Shown: piece after piece, positions 15,028 to 19,741 of the stretch
Layout: every line of letters starts with the position of its first letter
Position numbering within the stretch: position 1 is the stretch's first letter
NCBI GenBank assembly: GCA_038237055.1
Contig: JBBRZD010000017.1
Span: forward strand, 1-19,741
From: Dokdonella_A sp038237055
GTDB lineage: Bacteria > Pseudomonadota > Gammaproteobacteria > Xanthomonadales > Rhodanobacteraceae
DNA: 19,741 nucleotides
Reading direction: 5' to 3'
Made by a program: the position numbers and the translations under genes
Notes under the pieces: generated by a model
The model's database searches: none
Seen by the model: only the letters and a program-made list of their open reading frames with translations
Told to the model about the DNA's origin: nothing

Positions 15028-15411
15028 TTGACGTCTAAAACTCGCCGCGTGAAATTTAGCCATCCTGCTTCTTCAAAGCACAATTCTTGTGCCGTCTGAC
15101 TATCCTGTCAGAGAGTGTCGATCCCTAGCTCGAACGGTGCAAGGCCCGCTCAAGTTTCCCGGCAAGAGCCTGCCCAAAGCAGGTGCAGGAGCGCGATCCA
15201 TAAGCCCTTGACAGCAGGGTACGCGGCGACCATGTTGGCATTGTGTTGTAGATGCCGCAGCACATGGCGGACACAGTATTCGACGAAATGCTTTCGCGCG
15301 CGGATGAGTGTGCGGCTAATTGCGGCCGGCTGGGCTCTCAATGCAAGTGATAGTTTTCCGGCGCAGTAACGACGTTCTACGCAAATCGATGTGACAACAG
15401 GGAGCAAAAAA
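15028..15411. other. intergenic region between chpC and the protease gene
   Basis: About 384 bases without a recognisable gene. A small hairpin TCTGAC-TATCCT-GTCAGA (15095-15112) lacks a T-run and is only a weak terminator candidate for the pilG operon. TTGACA at 15208-15213 followed after 17 bases by CATGTT is a poor promoter candidate for the protease gene. The minus strand has an open frame from 15434 to 15150 of 94 codons that I do not recognise. Base composition shifts here from GC-rich to the more AT-rich protease gene. Confidence 0.6.
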
Positions 15412-17955
15412 ATGGAAGTCAGCGTAAAAGTCATTGTCTTGGCAGGTCTTCTCGCAGTTTCCGCGGCTTCGGCGCAGGAGCAGGGTGATGAAATTGAATT
15501 CCGCGCACTGATACAGCAAGTTCAGTCTCAACGCGGTAACCAGTTGCCCGACAAGGCCCTCATGATTGAAGACGCCAAGATGCGTCTAACCGATTGTCCG
15601 ACGGCCTACCTGGAATTGAAGAAGGACGAAGGTCATTCAAGGCCGGATTTCGCTCGATACAGTCAATACATATTCAATCGCACATATAGCTGGGACGAAA
15701 TTCCCACGGCCGGCGGTCACTGCATCTATATGACTTCCCCAATGGATAGATCACTTACTCGAAGCGAGGCCGATGATTTCTACACTGCAACAAAAAGTGA
15801 GTTTCCTGTTGTTTCTTCAGAGCCGCCCCAAAAATCTGCCGAAGCGAATCCGGATCCGCGAACACAGCACGATCCAATGCCTATGCGCAATTCCGACAAG
15901 GATTTGCAAAAAAAAAATGATGCGTCTATAGGTACCTTAGGCGCTCCGAAGCCGAATCTAAGCGGTCTCGACCCGAGAGTACCAGTCACCCAAAATATAT
16001 ATCCTTACAACCTCATCACCTATGTGACGTCAAACGGAACTCAAGGTAGTGCGGTTCAGGTCAGTCCCTATGTGTACATGACAGCGGCGCACATAGTCGT
16101 AAACGCGGCAACGGGATACACGTATTCTGATATTAAGATCTACCCCGGTTACGGTATCGCACCTGTTGCAACGTCGTTTCAGGCTGCTGATATATCATAT
16201 GATTCAGGCTATACCGCGATCCCGGCACATGCGGATCAGTATGCTCATGATATCGCCTTCATTAGAGCAGCCATAGCGCATCCACAGCCCTATTATCCTC
16301 AACGATACGTAATCCGTTCGTCTGCGGATGGATTTGTTGGGCCGATTTCCCCTTGCCCTTTAGGACTTTATTCATCCGATCCTTATTTATATGCGGAGGA
16401 CGGTGAGGGTTGGAAAACTTGGTATGCCGGATCTATGTTCCCCACATCGTGCAGAGGCTGGGGCACCGGTATCGATAACGTTACGATAGTTGCTGGGTAC
16501 CCCGAGGTGGTCAATGGCAACCCCATAACACCGCAGATTATTCCATACATGGATGACACTGGATTTCTACTGGGAACCTCTATACCCAGTCCGAATCTTG
16601 TTGCTGAGTTGATCCACACCTGCACTGGATGCCTGTTATTTACCGGATTCGGTGCATGGGTTTCTCCGGGCGACAGCGGTGGCCCAGTTTTTGTGCAGGA
16701 CGGCGACGATACTTTGCTGATGGGTATCATCGGCAGTCAGCAGTTGAATGATGATCTCTTGGGCGGTGTTGGCGCAGGGGAGTTTGACTACAATTATAGT
16801 TTCGTAGACTTCAATGTAAATTGGACGCCGGCAACGTTGGTTCAGATAACATCACCTTCTTCAGGTGGCACGTATTCGCCTTCGTCAATTCCCAATCTTG
16901 CTGCTACCGCTGGGCTGCTAACGTCTCAGCTTCAGTGGACATCGAGCATTGACGGCCCATTGGGCAGCGGCGGCACTATTATTGTGGGTAACAGATTGTC
17001 TGCTGGCCAGCAAACGCTTACGGCGACAGTCCAAGGCTCCACAATCGCCAAGGCAAGTATTCAATTCACTGTTTCCGCTCCGCCTCCTGCTGTGGCGACG
17101 GTCTCCCCAACTCAAGTGGTCGTCGCTGCATATGCGCCTCCGGGCCCATTTGTCGTTACTTACAATGCTTCCGGCTATAGTTCCATCGACTGGTGGAAAT
17201 CGGACAATGGCAGCGCTTTCCAGTTCGTATTTACGACGGGTGGGAGTGGAAATTTCCCTGGATCCATCTTAGCCAACACATCGTACAGGTTTAAAATGTT
17301 TCCTCATGGAAACAGCACGAATCAGTTAGGTAACACAGTGACGGTGACTGGAGTGCTCGCTGCGCAGACAACCTTCAGCTTGGCACCAGCATTCAACATT
17401 GTGGCTACTGGCAGGGCATCGGGCAATGTATTGATACCTGCGACCGCAAGTCCCAGCACGGGTCCTTTTAATATCAGCTGGAATGCGCCGGGATATAGCA
17501 CCCTTGATCTTCAGGGGAAAATAAACGGAGGTCCATGGCGGACTCCAGTGTGGATCACGCCATCGGGTAACACTGGGGATAATATGCCGCTAGGCACGAC
17601 GTATCACTATCGATTGTTTCCGCATGGCGATACCACGAATGTTCTAGCAACATTGGACGTCACAGGGATGGCTGCGCCGGCGCCTACTTTCAGCGTAAAC
17701 CCCGCTCACGTAATTGTTCCCGTGGGCGCTACATCTGGCTCGTTCTCTCTCACATGGAATGCGCCCGGTTATCAGTCGCTGGACTATTCGGGCCAAATCA
17801 ACCAGAGCGGCACATGGAGCGCGCCATTTAACATCCCGGCATCGACTACTACCGGTGATACCCTCACCGTTGGCACGAGGTACGATTATCGTTTCTATCC
17901 GCATGGCGATACGACTCACATAATCGGAACGCTTAGCGTAACGGCGAGTCACTAG
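15412..17955 (+). CDS. secreted trypsin/V8-like serine protease with three C-terminal beta-rich repeats
   Basis: 847 residues. A Sec-type signal peptide covers residues 1-21, with likely cleavage after VSAASA. Residues 22 to about 195 form a propeptide-like region. The protease domain has the triad His227 (MTAAHIV), Asp280 (AHDIAFI) and Ser422 (SPGDSGGPVF), plus several Cys that could form disulfides. An Ig-like segment covers about 483-560. Three related repeats of about 90 residues follow (562-646, 654-755, 759-847), each with an ExxGY-type strand (NAPGYSTLD, NAPGYQSLD) and a signature YRFYPHGDTT. It is probably an exported endopeptidase; substrate unknown. The ATG at 15412 follows AGGGAG (15399-15404) with proper spacing; the frame also has a GTG at 15391, which would put seven extra residues before the signal peptide. 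The DNA is more AT-rich with different codon choice from its neighbours, suggesting transfer. It carries an A10 tract at 15908-15917. Confidence 0.88.
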   Translation: MEVSVKVIVLAGLLAVSAASAQEQGDEIEFRALIQQVQSQRGNQLPDKALMIEDAKMRLTDCPTAYLELKKDEGHSRPDFARYSQYIFNRTYSWDEIPTAGGHCIYMTSPMDRSLTRSEADDFYTATKSEFPVVSSEPPQKSAEANPDPRTQHDPMPMRNSDKDLQKKNDASIGTLGAPKPNLSGLDPRVPVTQNIYPYNLITYVTSNGTQGSAVQVSPYVYMTAAHIVVNAATGYTYSDIKIYPGYGIAPVATSFQAADISYDSGYTAIPAHADQYAHDIAFIRAAIAHPQPYYPQRYVIRSSADGFVGPISPCPLGLYSSDPYLYAEDGEGWKTWYAGSMFPTSCRGWGTGIDNVTIVAGYPEVVNGNPITPQIIPYMDDTGFLLGTSIPSPNLVAELIHTCTGCLLFTGFGAWVSPGDSGGPVFVQDGDDTLLMGIIGSQQLNDDLLGGVGAGEFDYNYSFVDFNVNWTPATLVQITSPSSGGTYSPSSIPNLAATAGLLTSQLQWTSSIDGPLGSGGTIIVGNRLSAGQQTLTATVQGSTIAKASIQFTVSAPPPAVATVSPTQVVVAAYAPPGPFVVTYNASGYSSIDWWKSDNGSAFQFVFTTGGSGNFPGSILANTSYRFKMFPHGNSTNQLGNTVTVTGVLAAQTTFSLAPAFNIVATGRASGNVLIPATASPSTGPFNISWNAPGYSTLDLQGKINGGPWRTPVWITPSGNTGDNMPLGTTYHYRLFPHGDTTNVLATLDVTGMAAPAPTFSVNPAHVIVPVGATSGSFSLTWNAPGYQSLDYSGQINQSGTWSAPFNIPASTTTGDTLTVGTRYDYRFYPHGDTTHIIGTLSVTASH
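15908..15917 (+). repeat. A10 homopolymer inside the protease gene
   Basis: Ten consecutive A residues encode part of Gln-Lys-Lys-Asn (residues 166-169), upstream of the protease catalytic domain. Loss of one A would lead to TAG after a few codons; gain of one A gives an immediate TGA. Either change removes all three catalytic residues. Confidence 0.9.
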
Positions 17956-17968
17956 TCGCAAGATCTGA

Positions 17969-18008
17969 AATGACGGCCTGCAGCTGTTACACGTTGCAGG
18001 TCGTTATT
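17969..18008. terminator. bidirectional hairpin terminator between the protease and RDD genes
   Basis: AATGACGGCCTGCA (17969-17982) pairs with TGCAGGTCGTTATT (17995-18008) over 14 positions, two as G-T/G-U wobbles, around a 12-base loop. The outer A/T-rich ends give a short U-containing tail in either direction. It lies between the convergent stop codons of the protease gene (17953-17955) and the RDD gene (18008-18010), the expected place for a shared terminator. There is no long T-run, so strength is uncertain. Confidence 0.65.
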
Positions 18009-18451
18009 CAAGGTAGAGGAATACGCATGACTGAGCTTCGGGCTACGCAGTCATGCCACCCACGATGGTTGCGTTCAACGAGGCACCACCAGAAACCCAT
18101 TCCAAATAGAACAAGTCCTGCGATTGCGACGACGAAGCGCAGCACGCCCCGCGGCCATGGCAAAGCGTTGCCGTCGCTATCGACAACCCGTAGTCGCCAC
18201 GCACGCATGCCGATGGTCTGACCGCCGCGCGACCATGAAATCACGAAATACGCAGCGCTTATCGCGAACAGAGTCATTCGCAACGCGAATCGATAGGCGA
18301 ACGGTGGGTGCGCGACATCGACGCGGCCGTGGATGGCAAGCAGAAACAGCCCTGCGCTCAACATCCATAGCGCGATCAGCGGGAACAAATCGTAGACGGC
18401 GGCGGCAAGCCGCAGCCACAAAGAGGCGTGGGTCGGAGCGGGCATTGGCAT
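18008..18451 (-). CDS. RDD family membrane protein
   Basis: 147 residues. The N-terminal LWLRLAAAVYDLFPLIALWM carries the Arg and Asp that name the family. Three hydrophobic segments follow at about residues 20-40, 58-72 and 102-122, with the typical GGQTIGMRAWRLRVVDSDG loop between the second and third. The C-terminus includes the family-like HRGWHDCVA motif. RDD proteins are small inner-membrane proteins of mostly unknown role; some are proposed as ion antiporters. The ATG at 18451 fits the family N-terminus, with little Shine-Dalgarno support. It is divergent from xerD, as in xanthomonads, where lpt genes often precede it; here the protease gene is on the other side. Confidence 0.9.
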   Translation of the reverse strand: MPMPAPTHASLWLRLAAAVYDLFPLIALWMLSAGLFLLAIHGRVDVAHPPFAYRFALRMTLFAISAAYFVISWSRGGQTIGMRAWRLRVVDSDGNALPWPRGVLRFVVAIAGLVLFGMGFWWCLVERNHRGWHDCVARSSVMRIPLP

Positions 18452-18536
18452 GAATTTCAGTAGCGATGGTTAGGGTCACGGTTTAGGCTCGCCGGTGCAA
18501 GCGCGTTGTGACTCGCGCAGGATCGACAGGGCGGCA

Positions 18537-19517
18537 ATGGTCGTTACGGCATTATCCAAGTCGCATCGCGGGGTGCGAGCGACCACAACACCGTCGCCGA
18601 CGCTTTCGCCGCATGACGTCGAGCTGATCGCATTTTTCATCGAGCGCGCATGGTCTGAACTCGGTCTTGCGGACAATACACTTGCCAGTTATCGACACGA
18701 CTTGGAAGGTTTCGCGCGCTGGCTAGCGCCATCCGGCAACACGTTGGCGTCCTGCGATCGTGAATCGTTGCAGCGCTATCTCGGCGAGCGCAGCACAAAG
18801 GGCGGCAGCAAAGGCAGTGGCTACAAGGCGCGCTCAAATGCGCGATTGTTGTCGAGCCTCAGGCACTTCTATCGCTTGCTCGTGCGCGAAGGCCGCTTGA
18901 CTGCCGATCCGAGCCTACTCCTGGATCCACCGAAGCTGCCACGGAGCCTGCCCAAGGCGCTGTCGGAATCGGAAATCGAAAGCTTGCTGCGCGCGCCGCC
19001 GGAAACATCGATGGGTCAGCGTGACCGCGCGATGCTGGAATTGATGTATGCGACGGGCCTGCGTGTCAGCGAGCTGGTCGGCATCACAGCTGCTCAGGTC
19101 AACCTGCGTCAGGGCGTGCTGCGGGTGATTGGCAAGGGCGGCAAGGAACGCCTGGTGCCACTGGGTGACGAAGCTGCGCATTGGCTGTCGCGCTATGTCG
19201 GCGATGGGCGGCCGACTCTTCTGAAAGGCGGACGCAGCGATGCGTTGTTCGTGAGTAACCGCCGCGCGGCAATGACCCGGCAGATGTTCTGGGTGCTGGT
19301 CAAGAAGCATGCGCTGACCGCAGGAATCAGCCCAACGCGCATCTCGCCACATGTGCTGCGTCACTCGTTCGCGACACATCTGCTCAATCACGGCGCCGAT
19401 CTTCGCGCGCTGCAGCTGATGCTCGGCCACAGTTCGCTGTCGACGACGCAGATCTACACGCTGGTAGCGAAGGAAGGCCTGAAACGACTACACGAAAAAC
19501 ACCACCCTAGGGGGTGA
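18537..19517 (+). CDS. xerD: site-specific tyrosine recombinase XerD
   Basis: 326 residues from the chosen ATG, slightly longer than the usual ~300 because of a ~30-residue N-terminal extension. The N-terminal SAM-like DNA-binding domain contains LGLADNTLASYRHDLEGFARWL. The catalytic domain has all expected residues: Arg176 (ATGLRVSEL), Lys200 (GKGGKERLVP), His272 and Arg275 (HVLRHSFATHLL), His298 (LGHSSLSTT) and nucleophile Tyr307 (QIYTLV). With XerC it resolves chromosome dimers at dif; neither xerC nor dif was found here. The open frame starts at a GTG at 18495, but the ATG at 18537 has an AGGG word five bases upstream and leaves more room for divergent promoters with the RDD gene. The C-terminus is complete, ending just before a hairpin. 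Confidence 0.93.
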   Translation: MVVTALSKSHRGVRATTTPSPTLSPHDVELIAFFIERAWSELGLADNTLASYRHDLEGFARWLAPSGNTLASCDRESLQRYLGERSTKGGSKGSGYKARSNARLLSSLRHFYRLLVREGRLTADPSLLLDPPKLPRSLPKALSESEIESLLRAPPETSMGQRDRAMLELMYATGLRVSELVGITAAQVNLRQGVLRVIGKGGKERLVPLGDEAAHWLSRYVGDGRPTLLKGGRSDALFVSNRRAAMTRQMFWVLVKKHALTAGISPTRISPHVLRHSFATHLLNHGADLRALQLMLGHSSLSTTQIYTLVAKEGLKRLHEKHHPRG

Positions 19518-19522
19518 GTAGC

Positions 19523-19741
19523 CGCGCTTACGCGATGCCATCAGGCATCGCGTGCGGCGACGAACGCCCGTAGCAGGATGCGAAGGGCCGGGTTGCTTGG
19601 TGAGGCCAGGAAGGCCGAACTTAGCAACATCGTCCGCTCGCGCAGCGAGCGCCAGCGCGCTTACGCGATGCCAACAGGCATCGCGTGCGGCGACGAACGC
19701 CCGTAGCAGGATGCGAAGGGCCGGGTTGCTTGGTGAGGCCA
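19523..19741. repeat. tandem repeat with 133-bp period after xerD (continues past window)
   Basis: Bases 19523-19608 (86 bp) recur at 19656-19741 with a single difference (T at 19541, A at 19674); 47 bases separate them and the second copy runs into the window end. Each copy starts with a perfect 10-bp hairpin (ACGCGATGCC ... GGCATCGCGT, four-base loop; 19530-19553 in the first), and the only difference falls in that loop. The spacer holds a second hairpin, CGCTCGC-GCA-GCGAGCG (19635-19651). No T-run follows, so a simple terminator is unlikely. The unit could be a REP-type extragenic element or part of a longer repetitive or noncoding-RNA array. Confidence 0.85.

Noticed and set aside
15095..15112. 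hairpin after chpC as an intrinsic terminator
   Set aside because: Only a 6-bp stem with no following T-run and about 70 bases past the stop; too weak to annotate as a terminator.
15208..15236. TTGACA-N17-CATGTT as promoter for the protease gene
   Set aside because: The -35 is perfect but the -10 matches consensus poorly and it lies nearly 200 bases from the start; left as a note in the intergenic entry.
15150..15434. 94-codon minus-strand ORF upstream of the protease gene
   Set aside because: It overlaps the protease start, has no recognised motif or clear Shine-Dalgarno, and looked only vaguely like a transposase fragment; not enough to call a gene or pseudogene.
18537..19741. integrase plus adjacent repeats as a mobile element or integron
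   Set aside because: The recombinase has XerD features and a conserved housekeeping neighbour (RDD gene), and the repeats do not resemble attC sites or terminal inverted repeats.
19523..19741. CRISPR-like array
   Set aside because: The repeats are 86 bp with one spacer of 47 bp visible and internal hairpins; no cas genes, and the repeat is far longer than CRISPR repeats.

Overview
The window is GC-rich chromosomal DNA from a gammaproteobacterium. Gene order and protein sequences point to the Lysobacterales (Xanthomonadales), and a Rhodanobacteraceae-like lineage is my guess. The order ruvX - algH(yqgE) - tonB - gshB // pilG - pilI - pilJ - chpA - chpB - chpC matches the known twitching-motility chemosensory locus of Pseudomonas and xanthomonads. 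An RDD-protein gene divergent from xerD is also a usual xanthomonad arrangement. No tRNA, rRNA, CRISPR array or complete insertion sequence was seen.

Layout. Bases 1-2728 (minus strand) hold a compact gshB-tonB-algH-ruvX run; ruvX is cut by the window edge. Bases 2729-3126 are the divergent intergenic region with a good sigma70-type promoter reading into pilG. Bases 3127-15027 (plus strand) are the type IV pilus chemosensory (Pil-Chp) operon: response regulator PilG, CheW-like PilI and ChpC, receptor PilJ, a 2103-residue CheA-type hybrid kinase ChpA with many Hpt-like domains, and an enlarged CheB-type methylesterase ChpB. pilH (second response regulator) and pilK (CheR-type methyltransferase) are absent from their usual places. 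Bases 15028-15411 are intergenic. Bases 15412-17955 encode a secreted trypsin/V8-type serine protease with three C-terminal beta-rich repeats, in visibly more AT-rich DNA. An RDD membrane protein (minus) and XerD (plus) follow. The last 220 bases contain a tandem repeat with a 133-bp period that runs off the window.

How the genes work together. PilJ would sense a surface or pilus-retraction signal and control ChpA through PilI/ChpC. ChpA would phosphorylate its own receiver, its Hpt array and PilG to tune pilus extension and retraction. ChpB would demethylate PilJ.

The most unusual observation concerns the gaps of the Pil-Chp operon. Every gap between genes is crossed by a short open frame that begins with ATGA or GTGA on the previous stop codon and ends within five bases of, or overlapping, the next start. 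The longest sits where pilH is expected; its 40-codon part has its own Shine-Dalgarno. chpA and chpB overlap directly, and another short frame ends flush against the pilG start. The operon could therefore be translated almost without a gap. This is either a coupling device with unrecognised small proteins or a chance consequence of high GC.

Other points worth checking are an A10 tract in the protease gene where slippage in either direction stops translation almost at once, in-frame minisatellites in chpA, a FimV-like Asp-rich alternating tract in ChpB, and the hairpin-containing tandem repeat after xerD.
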